53,233 bases of DNA from Acidobacteriota bacterium. GTDB lineage: Bacteria > Acidobacteriota > Vicinamibacteria > Vicinamibacterales > Fen-181. The stretch's first letter is position 1. Each line of letters begins with the position of its first letter. The position numbers and the translations under genes were made by a program. Below, piece after piece: positions 42,470 to 50,854 of the stretch. The notes beneath the pieces are model-generated. The model made no database searches and was not told the origin of the DNA. It was given only the letters and a program-made list of their open reading frames with translations. Where the stretch lies: the NCBI GenBank assembly GCA_017883185.1, contig JADGOB010000011.1:1-53233 (forward strand), in the 5' to 3' direction.

Positions 42470-43830
42470 GCGCCGTCGCGCCGGCGCGACGTGCGGCCTA
42501 CACGGTGCTGCGCGCGGTGACGTCCGGCCGCAGTGATCTCCCGGATGCGCTCGCGCGTGCCCGGGAACGGCTGACGGACGAGCGCGACCAGGCACTGACG
42601 GCCGTGATCGCGGCTGGCACACTCCGATGGCAGGGGGCCCTCGACGCGGTGATCGAGGCCTTCGGCCGACGCGCCGCCTCGCGCCTCGACCCAGAAGTGC
42701 TCGACATCCTCCGCCTGAGCGCCTACCAATTGCTCCACCTCGACCGCGTCCCCGCCAGGGCTGTCGTCAACGATGCCGTCGAACTCGCGCGGGAGCAGAA
42801 GAAGAGCAGCGCCAGCACGTTCGTGAATGCCTTGCTGCGCAGGATCGATCGCGAGCGGGCGCGTCTTCCGCTGCCGCCCAGGCCCGAGCGAGGGGATCCA
42901 GGCGGCGCGCTGGAGTACTTGTCCGTCACGCTGTCGCACCCCCGATGGCTCGTAGAGCGATGGCTTCTTCGCGTCGGCTTCGAGGCGGCCGAAGGCTGGG
43001 CGCGGTTCAACAACGCGGCCGCGCCGTTGACACTGCGCGCCAACACGCTCGTGACGACCAGGGAAGCCCTCGTGGACCGGCTGGCCGCACACGGAGTGGC
43101 GGTCTCGCCGACCAGGTTTGCGCCTGCCGGCCTCCTGGTGCAGGCTGGCAACCCGCTGAAGACGCCGCTCGTGGACGAAGGCGCCTTCTTCGTGCAGGAC
43201 GAGGCCTCGCAGCTCGTCGCGATCGTCGCGCGCGCCAGGCCGGGTGAGCGCGTGCTCGACGCGTGCGCGTCGCCGGGTGGCAAGACGGTGGCGATCGCGG
43301 CCGACATGGGCAACCAGGGCGTGGTCGTGGCGGGTGATGTTCGCGGCCGGCGGGTGGAACTGCTGAAAGAGACCGTCGCGCGCAGCGGCGCCACGTCCGT
43401 GCGTGTCGCTCGCCTCGACGCTGCCGCGCTTCCCTTCGGCCCCGTCTTCGACCTCGTCCTGCTCGACGCCCCGTGCTCGGGGCTCGGCACGATACGCCGC
43501 GACCCGGAGATCCGGTGGCGTCGAACGGCGGCCGACCTGCCGTCCCTCGTCGGCGCGCAGCGCCGCATGCTCGACGGGGCCGCCGGTGTGGTCCGTCCGG
43601 GCGGACGGGTGGTCTATGCGACGTGCTCGAGCGAGCCTGAAGAGAACGAGGATCTGGTCGCGGCCTTCCTGGCGGACCACCCGGCGTTCGAGGTCGAGGC
43701 GCCGGAGTTGAGCGTGGCGCTTGGCGCCGGGGCGGCCCCGTTGATAACCGACGCCGGGTTCCTCCGCACGTGGCCGCACGCACACGGGCTCGAGGCGTTT
43801 TTTGCTGCCGTGCTCCGCCGTCGCGCCTGA
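42466..43830 (+). CDS. rsmB: 16S rRNA (cytosine-967-C5)-methyltransferase
   Basis: The N-terminal NusB-like helical domain (about 5-140, RAAYTVLRAVTSGRSDL) is followed by a SAM-dependent methyltransferase domain. The SAM site is VLDACASPGGKTVAIA (about residues 261-276). The two cysteines of the family are in LLDAPCSGLG and YATCSSEPEEN. Length 454 aa is normal. It follows fmt with coupled translation (ATGA), the widely conserved def-fmt-rsmB order. Confidence 0.95.
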   Translation: MSAVAPARRAAYTVLRAVTSGRSDLPDALARARERLTDERDQALTAVIAAGTLRWQGALDAVIEAFGRRAASRLDPEVLDILRLSAYQLLHLDRVPARAVVNDAVELAREQKKSSASTFVNALLRRIDRERARLPLPPRPERGDPGGALEYLSVTLSHPRWLVERWLLRVGFEAAEGWARFNNAAAPLTLRANTLVTTREALVDRLAAHGVAVSPTRFAPAGLLVQAGNPLKTPLVDEGAFFVQDEASQLVAIVARARPGERVLDACASPGGKTVAIAADMGNQGVVVAGDVRGRRVELLKETVARSGATSVRVARLDAAALPFGPVFDLVLLDAPCSGLGTIRRDPEIRWRRTAADLPSLVGAQRRMLDGAAGVVRPGGRVVYATCSSEPEENEDLVAAFLADHPAFEVEAPELSVALGAGAAPLITDAGFLRTWPHAHGLEAFFAAVLRRRA

Positions 43831-43880
43831 CGACGCGCGCCTCGCCGGCACCGCCCTGCGCCGGCGCGCCGGCCGCTACT

Positions 43881-43909
43881 TTGTGAATCCAAAGTACTTG
43901 TAGTACATT
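43881..43909 (+). promoter_or_regulatory. Promoter of the PASTA gene
   Basis: TTGTGA (43881-43886), a 17-base spacer and TACATT (43904-43909). The ATG lies 10 bases after the -10, so the leader would be 3-5 bases. Confidence 0.55.
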
Positions 43910-43919
43910 CGATCTTCTG

Positions 43920-44642
43920 ATGCCATTGACGACCCGCGTGTGGAGCGCGGGCAAACTCCTCTTGATCATCGGCGCGCTCCTCTCAACCTACGTCCTCTCG
44001 GCCGCGCTCGCGGCACGGGTGGCGTTGCGGGTTCGAGAGGTCAAGGTGCCCGCCCTTGTCGGGCAGCCGCTGAGCAGCGCCAGCGCCGGAGTGGCGGGCG
44101 TGGGCCTCACGCTGAAGGTGGACGAGAGTCGCCGGTCCGATCCCAGGATTGCCGCGGGACGAGTTGCGCAGCAGGATCCGCCGTCCGGGTCGATCGCGCG
44201 GAGGGGCCGGACCGTCAAGGTGTGGCTGAGTACCGGCGGCGTGGTCGCCTCGATTCCCAGGCTCGTCGGAGAGACCGAGCGCACGGCTCAACTCCGCCTG
44301 ACGCAGGACGGGCTCGGGATCTCGGCGGTGTCCGAGGTTCGCTCCAACGACTTTGCCGCCGACGTGGTCATTGCGCAGGATCCGCCCGCTGAGACGCGCG
44401 GCACCGCGGTGTCGCTGCTCGTCAACCGGAGCGATCGCGCAGTGGCGTACGTGATGCCGGACCTGATCGGCGTCAACGGCGCCCGCGCCGCGGACGTCCT
44501 GCGTTCCGGCGGATTCCGCGTGGCCGTCGTCGGCCAGAATGAGTACCCCGGGATTCCCGCGGGCGTCGTGATTCGGCAGTCGCCGCAGGCCGGTTTCCAG
44601 GTGACACCTGGAGACACCGTTTCACTCGAGGTCAGCCGGTGA
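43920..44642 (+). CDS. PASTA-domain membrane protein (240 aa)
   Basis: An N-terminal transmembrane helix (about 12-35, KLLLIIGALLSTYVLSAALA) is followed by three PASTA repeats (about 37-105, 107-172, 173-239). Each has the usual VPALVGQPLSSA, IPRLVGETERTA and MPDLIGVNGARA openings and the QDPPSGSIA / QSPQAGFQV second strand. PASTA domains bind peptidoglycan or muropeptides. No kinase or transpeptidase domain is attached, so this is a stand-alone sensor or anchor. The stop overlaps the rpe start (GTGA). Confidence 0.92.
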   Translation: MPLTTRVWSAGKLLLIIGALLSTYVLSAALAARVALRVREVKVPALVGQPLSSASAGVAGVGLTLKVDESRRSDPRIAAGRVAQQDPPSGSIARRGRTVKVWLSTGGVVASIPRLVGETERTAQLRLTQDGLGISAVSEVRSNDFAADVVIAQDPPAETRGTAVSLLVNRSDRAVAYVMPDLIGVNGARAADVLRSGGFRVAVVGQNEYPGIPAGVVIRQSPQAGFQVTPGDTVSLEVSR

Positions 44643-45325
44643 ACATCCGCCTCGCTCCCTCGATTCTCGCCGCCGATTTCGCGGCGCTCGGCGATGCGGT
44701 CGCTGCCGCCGAGCAGGGCGGCGCCGATCTCATTCACGTGGACGTGATGGACGGCCACTTCGTCCCGAACCTGACGGTCGGCCCCCTGGTGGTCCGATCG
44801 CTCAAGCGGGTCGCGCGCGTGCCGATCGATGTCCACCTGATGATCACCGACCCCGACCGCTATGCCGAGGCGTTCGCGAAGGCCGGGGCGTCGATGGTCT
44901 CGGTGCACGTGGAGGTGCTGCCCCACCTCAATCGCACGGTGGCGTTCCTCAAGGAACTCGGCGTCAAGGCTGGCGTGGCCATCAACCCGGCCACGCCCCT
45001 CGCCAGCCTGGAGGAAATCGCGCCCGATGTGGACTACGTCCTGGTGATGTCGGTCAACCCCGGGTTCGGAGGTCAGGCTTTTCTGCCGCGGACCGAGTCT
45101 AAGATACGAAGCCTGCGCGCCATGCTGGACGCCGCGGGCAATGCCGCGCCGATCGAAGTGGACGGTGGGATCGATCTCGGGACGGTCGGAAGCGTGGTCG
45201 GGGCCGGCGCAGAAATCCTCGTTGCGGGTTCGTCCATTTTCCACACCCCGGACATCGCGGCGGCGGCTCGCGCCCTGCGGTCCGCCGCGGAACGGGCGGC
45301 AACGCCAGCGGGCAGGACACGGTAG
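44639..45325 (+). CDS. rpe: Ribulose-phosphate 3-epimerase
   Basis: Interconverts ribulose 5-phosphate and xylulose 5-phosphate. Motifs are LAPSILAADFAALGD (start), HVDVMDGHFVPNLTVGP (about residues 32-48), HLMITDPDRY, VMSVNPGFGGQAF (about 138-150) and VDGGID with the second catalytic Asp. The start is GTG 44639 overlapping the PASTA stop. Length 228 aa is normal. Confidence 0.96.
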   Translation: MNIRLAPSILAADFAALGDAVAAAEQGGADLIHVDVMDGHFVPNLTVGPLVVRSLKRVARVPIDVHLMITDPDRYAEAFAKAGASMVSVHVEVLPHLNRTVAFLKELGVKAGVAINPATPLASLEEIAPDVDYVLVMSVNPGFGGQAFLPRTESKIRSLRAMLDAAGNAAPIEVDGGIDLGTVGSVVGAGAEILVAGSSIFHTPDIAAAARALRSAAERAATPAGRTR

Positions 45326-45327
45326 CG

Positions 45328-45744
45328 ATGGCGTTTCCGCAGACCAGCCAGCATCAGTCCGTCGCCCACGTGCGCGTCCGGTACGCCGAAACGGACAAGA
45401 TGGGCGTCGTGTACTACGCCAACTACCTGGTGTGGTTCGAGGTCGGCCGTTGCGAATGGCTGCGGGCCACGGGGTGTACGTACCGCCAACTCGAGGCCGA
45501 GGGAACGATCCTGCCGGTGATCGAAGCCCACTGCGAGTACCACCGTCCTCTGCGATACGACGACGAGGTGGAGATCCGGGCACGGGGTAGTCTGCTGTCT
45601 CCGGTGAGGATCAGGTTCGACTACGATGTCGTGCCAGCTGGAGCCAGCGAGCCGTCCGCCACCGGCTGGACGGAACACGCGGGCACCGATACCGAGGGCC
45701 GGCCGCGCCGCCTGCCCCCGTTCGTGAGGAGGCTGTTCGCATGA
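45328..45744 (+). CDS. YbgC/4-hydroxybenzoyl-CoA thioesterase family protein (138 aa)
   Basis: Hot-dog fold acyl-CoA thioesterase. The signature VRYAETDKMGVVYYANYLVWFE (about residues 13-33) carries the catalytic Asp, and the strand VIEAHCEYHRPLRYDDEVEI follows. It starts 2 bases after rpe and overlaps the epimerase by ATGA. The natural substrate is uncertain; YbgC-type enzymes often act near the cell envelope. Confidence 0.88.
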   Translation: MAFPQTSQHQSVAHVRVRYAETDKMGVVYYANYLVWFEVGRCEWLRATGCTYRQLEAEGTILPVIEAHCEYHRPLRYDDEVEIRARGSLLSPVRIRFDYDVVPAGASEPSATGWTEHAGTDTEGRPRRLPPFVRRLFA

Positions 45745-46688
45745 ACGCGTTGGTGACCGGCGTCGCCGGGTTCATCGGGTCCACGCTCGCCGGCCGGCTG
45801 CTCGACCAGGGAGCGCGGGTGACGGGGATCGACTGCTTCACCGATTACTATCCCCGCGCCATGAAGGAGGCGAACCTCGCCACCCTCGTGACGCACCCCT
45901 CGTTCCGGTTCCTCGAGTCCACGATCCAGGCGGCGGACCTCGGGCGCATCCTCGCCGACACCACCCACGTGTTCCACCTGGCGGCGCAGGCGGGCGTGCG
46001 GAAGAGCTGGGGGCGGGGCTTCCAGGTCTACACCGAGAACAACATCGAGGCCACGCAGGCGTTGCTCGAAGCGTGCGTGGGGACGCGGGTCGAGAAGTTC
46101 GTGTACGCGTCGAGCTCGTCAGTCTACGGCGACGACACCCCGCTGCCGATGCGGGAAACCGCGCTGCCTGCTCCGCTCTCGCCCTACGGCGTGACGAAAC
46201 TGGCGGCCGAGCACCTCTGCAACCTCTATCACGCGAATCACGGCGTGCCATGCGTGTCGCTGCGCTACTTCACGGTCTACGGGCCGCGGCAGCGTCCGGA
46301 CATGGCCTTCCATCGGTTCATGCGGGCCGCCATCACCTCACAGCCGATCACGCTCTACGGTGACGGCGAGCAGACACGGGATTTCACGTTCGTGGCCGAT
46401 GCCGCGGCCGCGACCGCGAACGCGGGGACGCGGGGCGTTCCCGGCCGCGTGTACAATATCGGGGGTGGCTCGCGCGTCTCGGTCAACCAGGTGCTCGACA
46501 TCGTGGCCCGGCTCTCCGGAAGCCGGCTCGATATCCGGCGCGAGGACAAGCAGAAGGGCGACATGCGCGACACCTACGCGGATACGACGCGCGCCCGCGC
46601 CGATATCGGGTTCGCGCCGACCGTCTCGATCGAAGAAGGCCTTGGGGCCGAATACGCCTGGCTGGCGGCGGCGCTGGACCGCGCGTGA
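45741..46688 (+). CDS. NAD-dependent sugar-nucleotide epimerase/dehydratase
   Basis: Short-chain extended family, 315 aa. The NAD loop is TGVAGFIGSTLAGRLL, and the catalytic Tyr-x3-Lys is in SPYGVTKLAAEHL (about residues 148-160) with SSSSVYGDD before it. RYFTVYGPRQRPDMAFHRF and YGDGEQTRDFTFV match UDP-glucose/UDP-glucuronate 4-epimerases. The exact substrate cannot be fixed. It probably feeds cell-surface polysaccharide. Confidence 0.88.
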   Translation: MNALVTGVAGFIGSTLAGRLLDQGARVTGIDCFTDYYPRAMKEANLATLVTHPSFRFLESTIQAADLGRILADTTHVFHLAAQAGVRKSWGRGFQVYTENNIEATQALLEACVGTRVEKFVYASSSSVYGDDTPLPMRETALPAPLSPYGVTKLAAEHLCNLYHANHGVPCVSLRYFTVYGPRQRPDMAFHRFMRAAITSQPITLYGDGEQTRDFTFVADAAAATANAGTRGVPGRVYNIGGGSRVSVNQVLDIVARLSGSRLDIRREDKQKGDMRDTYADTTRARADIGFAPTVSIEEGLGAEYAWLAAALDRA

Positions 46689-46692
46689 CGGA

Positions 46693-47550
46693 ATGAAGAT
46701 GCACTTGAACCGATCCCTGCGTGCCCGCGCCTGCGTGGGCGGACTCCTCGTCGCCCTGCTGGTGTTCTCTGCCGCCTGCGGCTCGAAAGGCGGCAAGCTG
46801 CCGGTGGCGACCGGCGCTGAGCCCGACAAGTACCTCTTCGACCAGGCCACCGCGTCGCTGAACAACCGCCGATGGCTGCGCGCGCGCGAGTACTTCCGCC
46901 AGATCGTGGACAACTACCCGCAGAGCCGTTATCGGCCAGACGCCAAGCTCGGTCTGGGCGACACCTATCTGGGCGACAACTCGATCGAGTCGCTGATCCT
47001 GGGCGCCAACGAGTTCCGGGAGTTCCTCACGTTCTATCCGACGCACGAACGGGCCGACTACGCTCACTACAAGCTGGCGATCGCCCACTACGAGCAGATG
47101 CTCGCTCCTCAGCGCGATCAGACGCAGACCAAGGAAGCGGTCAGGGAATTCGAGGCGTTCGTCGAGCGGTTTCCGGACAGCAAGTGGATCAACGAAGGAC
47201 AGAAGAAGCGGCAGGAGTGCCGCGACCGGCTGAGCGACGCAGACTACCAGGTGGGCTTCTTCTACTACCGGACCAAGTGGTACCCGGGGGCCGTCGTGCG
47301 GTTCCGGTCGGTGTTGAAGGAGAACCCAGAGTACGGGAACCGGGACGCGCTGTATTACTACCTGGCGGACACGTTCGTGAAGATCCAGGCTTCGGCCGAG
47401 GCGCTGCCCATGCTCGACAAGCTCGTGAAGGAATTCGAGAAGAGCGAGTACCTGGAGCGCGCGAAGAAGCTGATGGCGGATATTCAGAGCGGCGCGACCG
47501 CACCGAAGGCCGCGCCGAAGACCGCACCCAAAAAAGCCCCTACGTCTTGA
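46693..47550 (+). CDS. BamD/YfiO-like outer-membrane assembly lipoprotein (285 aa)
   Basis: A signal peptide with lipobox (LVFSAACGSKG, Cys about residue 26) is followed by TPR-like repeats from about 45 to 250, including FDQATASLNNRRWLRAREYF, FREFLTFYPTHERADYAHY and AVREFEAFVERFPDSKWINE. This matches the BamD family of the outer-membrane beta-barrel assembly complex. The Ala/Pro/Lys-rich tail (KAAPKTAPKK) is unconserved. ATG 46693 starts 4 bases after the epimerase stop. Its 3' end overlaps pgsA by 11 bases in the opposite direction. Confidence 0.85.
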   Translation: MKMHLNRSLRARACVGGLLVALLVFSAACGSKGGKLPVATGAEPDKYLFDQATASLNNRRWLRAREYFRQIVDNYPQSRYRPDAKLGLGDTYLGDNSIESLILGANEFREFLTFYPTHERADYAHYKLAIAHYEQMLAPQRDQTQTKEAVREFEAFVERFPDSKWINEGQKKRQECRDRLSDADYQVGFFYYRTKWYPGAVVRFRSVLKENPEYGNRDALYYYLADTFVKIQASAEALPMLDKLVKEFEKSEYLERAKKLMADIQSGATAPKAAPKTAPKKAPTS

Positions 47551-48112
47551 GGCGGACGTCGGTCCCCTGCCCACGGGCGAACTTGCGGTAGTAGTCGAAC
47601 GCCGAGACGACTGCGGTGATGACGGCCACCCACAGCGCGAGCGGTCCGATGCGGTACAGCCAACCCAAGCGGTCCTGCCCCAGGATCATCGCCAGGATCG
47701 CCACCACCTCGGCGATCATCTTCACCTTCCCCATCGGGGACGCCGGGATACTCACACCGCGCGAATAGGCGATGCTCCGCAGCACGGTGATGGCCAGCTC
47801 CCGGCCGATGATCACCGCGACCATCCACGCGGGCGCGACTTCCATCTGCACGAGCGAGATGAAGGCCGCCGAAGTCAGCAGTTTGTCGGCCAGCGGGTCC
47901 ATCATCTGGCCGAGCGGCGTGACCTGTTTCCGGCGCCGGGCCAGGTAACCGTCGAGCCAGTCCGTGATGGACGCGAGGCCGAAGATGGCTGCCGCCACCA
48001 GGTCCTTGTCCACGCCAAGGATCTGGCGCCCCTCGAACTTGGTCAGCAGGACCACGACGAGGAGCGGCACCAGGAAGATACGTGACAGCGTCAGAGTGTT
48101 CGGAAGGTTCAT
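47540..48112 (-). CDS. pgsA: CDP-diacylglycerol-glycerol-3-phosphate 3-phosphatidyltransferase
   Basis: First step of phosphatidylglycerol and cardiolipin synthesis, in the inner membrane. The CDP-alcohol phosphotransferase motif D-x2-DG-x2-AR-x8-G-x3-D-x3-D is in TDWLDGYLARRRKQVTPLGQ followed by MMDPLADKL (about residues 56-83). About five or six membrane helices are seen. ATG 48112 (MNLPNTLTLSRIFLVP) is the family start; a longer start at 48145 overlaps the promoter -10. Transcribed divergently from the nucleotidyltransferase gene. Confidence 0.92.
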   Translation of the reverse strand: MNLPNTLTLSRIFLVPLLVVVLLTKFEGRQILGVDKDLVAAAIFGLASITDWLDGYLARRRKQVTPLGQMMDPLADKLLTSAAFISLVQMEVAPAWMVAVIIGRELAITVLRSIAYSRGVSIPASPMGKVKMIAEVVAILAMILGQDRLGWLYRIGPLALWVAVITAVVSAFDYYRKFARGQGTDVRLKT

Positions 48113-48143
48113 CAGGAACACGACCGTCGCGAAGGTTGGTGCC

Positions 48144-48171
48144 ATTGTAACGCGCCACACGCCCGAGTCAA
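48144..48171 (-). promoter_or_regulatory. pgsA promoter
   Basis: TTGACT (48166-48171), a 16-base spacer, and TACAAT (48144-48149). A strong match, giving a leader of about 25 bases. Confidence 0.65.
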
Positions 48172-48201
48172 AACGGCCGAGGCGTGGGCCGGAAGTTGGG
48201 A

Positions 48202-48207
48202 TATCAT
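48202..48207 (+). promoter_or_regulatory. -10 element of the nucleotidyltransferase gene
   Basis: TATCAT lies 11 bases before the ATG at 48219, predicting a leader of about 5 bases. Confidence 0.35.
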
Positions 48208-48218
48208 TAACGGCTGTC

Positions 48219-49277
48219 ATGAAAGCCATTCTGCTTGCCGGCGGCAAGGGCTCGCGCCTGCGCCCGTTGACCATTCACACGCCGAAACCGATTGTTCCGA
48301 TCTTCGGTCGGCCATTCCTCCACTACCAGATCGACCTCGTCAAGAAGCTACCCGAGATCGACGAGGTCATCCTGAGCCTGAACTATCAGCCGAGGCGAAT
48401 CGAAGAGATCTTCGGCTACGGCGACGGCCTCGGGGTGAAGATCTCCTACGTCGTTGAACCTGCCCCGCTCGGCACCGGCGGCGCCGTCAAGTACGCCGGC
48501 GGCACGCTCGACGAGACGGTGGTCGTCTTCAACGGCGACGTGATGACGCAGGTGGATCTCGCCACCGTCCTGCGCCTGCACCGCGAGCGGAAGGCGAAGG
48601 CGACGATCGTGCTGACGCCAGTCGAGAACCCGACGGCTTACGGGCTCGTCGAGACCGACCCCGACGGCAACGTCCGCCGGTTCCTCGAGAAGCCGAAGGC
48701 CGATCAGATCACCTGCAACACGATCAACGCCGGGATCTACATCCTCGAACCGGACACGTTCGACCGGATTCCGAAGGACACGGCGTGGTCGATCGAACGC
48801 AGCTACTTCCCGTCGCTGGTGGAGCGCGGCGAGACGTTCGTTGCCTTTGTCTACCAGGGGTACTGGATCGACATCGGCACGCCCGAGAAGTACGTGCAGG
48901 TGCACCGCGACATCATGGACCACCGGTTCTCGGCGCCGCCGTTCGAGGGGTCGCCGCAGAACTTCGCGATGGTGTCGGCGGAGGCCCGGATCGAGGACGG
49001 CGCGACCGTCGAGGGACCGTGCTTCATCGACGAGGGCACCATCGTGAAGGCCGGCGCCCACATCGCGCCCTACTCGGCCCTCGGGCGCCAGTGCCACATC
49101 GAGGAAGAGGCCCGGATCGACGGGTCGATCCTGTGGGCGAACACGCGGGTCGGCCGCGACGCGCTGGTCCGGCAGTCGATCATCGGCCGGCACTGCCACA
49201 TCGGGCGTAACTCGATCCTCGACGGCGGCATCATCCTCGGCGACAAGTCGGTGGTGACCGATTACAGCAAACTGTAG
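48219..49277 (+). CDS. Sugar-phosphate nucleotidyltransferase with left-handed beta-helix
   Basis: The 352-residue protein has the nucleotidyltransferase loop LAGGKGSRLRPLT at the start, TPKPIVPIFGRPF, and VFNGDVMTQVDL (metal-binding Asp). Hexapeptide repeats (about 265-345) form a left-handed beta-helix (EGPCFIDEGTIVKAGAHI, GRDALVRQSIIGRHCHI). This layout is typical of mannose-1-phosphate guanylyltransferase-like enzymes, though glucose-1-phosphate uridylyl or thymidylyl transfer is possible. Phosphomannomutase follows 33 bases on, which supports GDP-mannose formation. Confidence 0.88.
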   Translation: MKAILLAGGKGSRLRPLTIHTPKPIVPIFGRPFLHYQIDLVKKLPEIDEVILSLNYQPRRIEEIFGYGDGLGVKISYVVEPAPLGTGGAVKYAGGTLDETVVVFNGDVMTQVDLATVLRLHRERKAKATIVLTPVENPTAYGLVETDPDGNVRRFLEKPKADQITCNTINAGIYILEPDTFDRIPKDTAWSIERSYFPSLVERGETFVAFVYQGYWIDIGTPEKYVQVHRDIMDHRFSAPPFEGSPQNFAMVSAEARIEDGATVEGPCFIDEGTIVKAGAHIAPYSALGRQCHIEEEARIDGSILWANTRVGRDALVRQSIIGRHCHIGRNSILDGGIILGDKSVVTDYSKL

Positions 49278-49310
49278 GCGCGCCCGCGGGTGACGACCCT
49301 GGAGCCCTCC

Positions 49311-50675
49311 ATGTCTCCGAAACCTGTGAACCCAGACATCTTCAAGGCGTACGACATCCGCGCCACCTACCCGGATCAGATCGACGAGGAGGTCGCGCGC
49401 GACATCGGCCGCGGCTTTGTCACCTATCTCGCCGCCAAGCGCATCGCGGTGAGCCGCGACATGCGGATCTCGTCGCCGTCGCTATCGGCCGCATTCATCG
49501 ACGGCGCGACCAGCCAGGGCGCGGATGTCGTGGACTACGGCCTCGCCGGGACGGACATGCTCTACTACGCCGTGGCGGCGGGCAGGTTCGAAGGCGGGGC
49601 GCAGATTACCGCTTCGCACAACCCGAAGCAGTACAACGGCATGAAACTCGTTCGGCAGGGCGCCTTCCCGCTGAGCGGCGATGCAGGGATCTCGGATATC
49701 CGGGAGATGGTGACCAGGGGGACGCTCCCGGCGCCGGCCGCAACGCGCGGCACGGTCACGACGGCGGAGATGCTGGGCCCGTACGTCGAACACGTGCTGA
49801 AGTTCATCGACCCGTCGGTCATCAAGCCCTTCAACGTGGTGCTCGACGCCGGCTCCGGCATTGGCGGACTGGTCGCGCCGAAGCTCTTCGACCGCCTGCC
49901 GTGCAGGACGACGAAGCTGTGCTTCACGATTGACGGCAACTTCCCCACCCACGAAGCCAACCCGCTCATCGAGGAGAACCGCCGCGACATCGTCGAAGAG
50001 GTCATCAGGCAGAAGGCCGACATCGGCATCGCGTGGGACGGCGACGCGGACCGCTGCTTCTTCATCGACGGGCAGGGCGAGTTCGTGCCGGGCGACTTCA
50101 TCACGGCGCTGCTGGCCGAGGCGTTCCTCATCAAGCACCCGGGCTCGACGGTCATCTACGACCTGCGGGCCAGCTACGCGGTGAAGGACATCGTGGCGCG
50201 CTTCGGCGGGACGGCGCTGATGAACCGCGTGGGCCACGCGTTCATCAAGCGGCGGATGCGCGAGGACAACGCGATCTTCGGCGGCGAGGTGACCGGGCAC
50301 TACTACTTCCGCGACAACTTCTACGCCGACAACGGCTTTATCCCGGCGCTGTTGATCCTCGAGTTGATGTCGCGCAAGGGACAGACGCTGGCGCAATTGC
50401 TGGCGCCGCTGCGCGAGCAGTACTTCATCTCCGGCGAGATCAACACCAAGGTCAGCAGCATGAGTGTTTGCGACGAGAAGATCGCGGGCCTGACGCAGCA
50501 GTACCACGACGCCAAGGTGTACCAGCTCGATGGCGTGTCGGTGGAGTACCCGGACTGGCACTTCAACGTGCGCCCGTCGAATACCGAGCCTCTGTTGCGC
50601 CTGAATCTCGAGGGCAAGACGCCGGAATTGATGGCGGAGAAACGCGACGAAGTGCTGGCGTACATCAGGGAATAG
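49311..50675 (+). CDS. manB: Phosphomannomutase/phosphoglucomutase
   Basis: Alpha-D-phosphohexomutase, 454 aa. The phosphoserine loop is QITASHNPKQYNGMK (about residue 100), the metal loop is GIAWDGDADRCFFID, the sugar loop is FGGEVTGHYYFRD, and the phosphate-binding C-terminus is VRPSNTEPLLRLN. ATG 49311 has GGAG eight bases upstream and was preferred to GTG 49290. It converts mannose-6-P to mannose-1-P, the substrate of the preceding gene's product if that is a guanylyltransferase. Confidence 0.93.
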   Translation: MSPKPVNPDIFKAYDIRATYPDQIDEEVARDIGRGFVTYLAAKRIAVSRDMRISSPSLSAAFIDGATSQGADVVDYGLAGTDMLYYAVAAGRFEGGAQITASHNPKQYNGMKLVRQGAFPLSGDAGISDIREMVTRGTLPAPAATRGTVTTAEMLGPYVEHVLKFIDPSVIKPFNVVLDAGSGIGGLVAPKLFDRLPCRTTKLCFTIDGNFPTHEANPLIEENRRDIVEEVIRQKADIGIAWDGDADRCFFIDGQGEFVPGDFITALLAEAFLIKHPGSTVIYDLRASYAVKDIVARFGGTALMNRVGHAFIKRRMREDNAIFGGEVTGHYYFRDNFYADNGFIPALLILELMSRKGQTLAQLLAPLREQYFISGEINTKVSSMSVCDEKIAGLTQQYHDAKVYQLDGVSVEYPDWHFNVRPSNTEPLLRLNLEGKTPELMAEKRDEVLAYIRE

Positions 50676-50707
50676 GGATCGGGGATCAGGGGCTTGAGCG
50701 GTGTGGC

Positions 50708-50725
50708 GCGGGGCTTCAGCCCCGC
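50708..50725. repeat. GC-rich hairpin GCGGGGC-TTCA-GCCCCGC
   Basis: A perfect 7-bp stem with a 4-base loop lies 33 bases after the manB stop. No U-run follows, so it is not a standard intrinsic terminator. The same sequence type is common as a dispersed repeat in GC-rich genomes. Confidence 0.5.
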
Positions 50726-50754
50726 GATCCCCGTTCCGGAATTTCCGGCGCTGT

Positions 50755-50762
50755 TATAGAAT
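50755..50762 (+). promoter_or_regulatory. -10 region of tRNA-Gly
   Basis: TATAGAAT (overlapping TATAGA and TAGAAT) lies 19 bases before the tRNA. The -35 match (TTCCGG near 50734) is poor. Confidence 0.4.
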
Positions 50763-50780
50763 AGGTGTCCGCCTTCATGA

Positions 50781-50854
50781 GCGGGGTTGGCCTATTGGTT
50801 GGGCAAGGGCTTCCCAAGCCCTCTAAACGGGTTCGATTCCCGTACCCCGCTCCA
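50781..50854 (+). tRNA. tRNA-Gly(CCC)
   Basis: All arms fold. The acceptor is GCGGGGT with ACCCCGC and discriminator U (50851), and the CCA end is encoded (50852-50854). The D arm is GCCT/GGGC; the anticodon stem AGGGC/GCCCT encloses the loop TTCCCAA with anticodon CCC at 50813-50815. The T arm is ACGGG-TTCGATT-CCCGT. Total 74 bases. It reads glycine codon GGG. Confidence 0.95.

Noticed and set aside
50708-50725. Intrinsic terminator after manB
   Set aside because: The stem is good but no U-run follows, so it was listed as a repeat hairpin instead.
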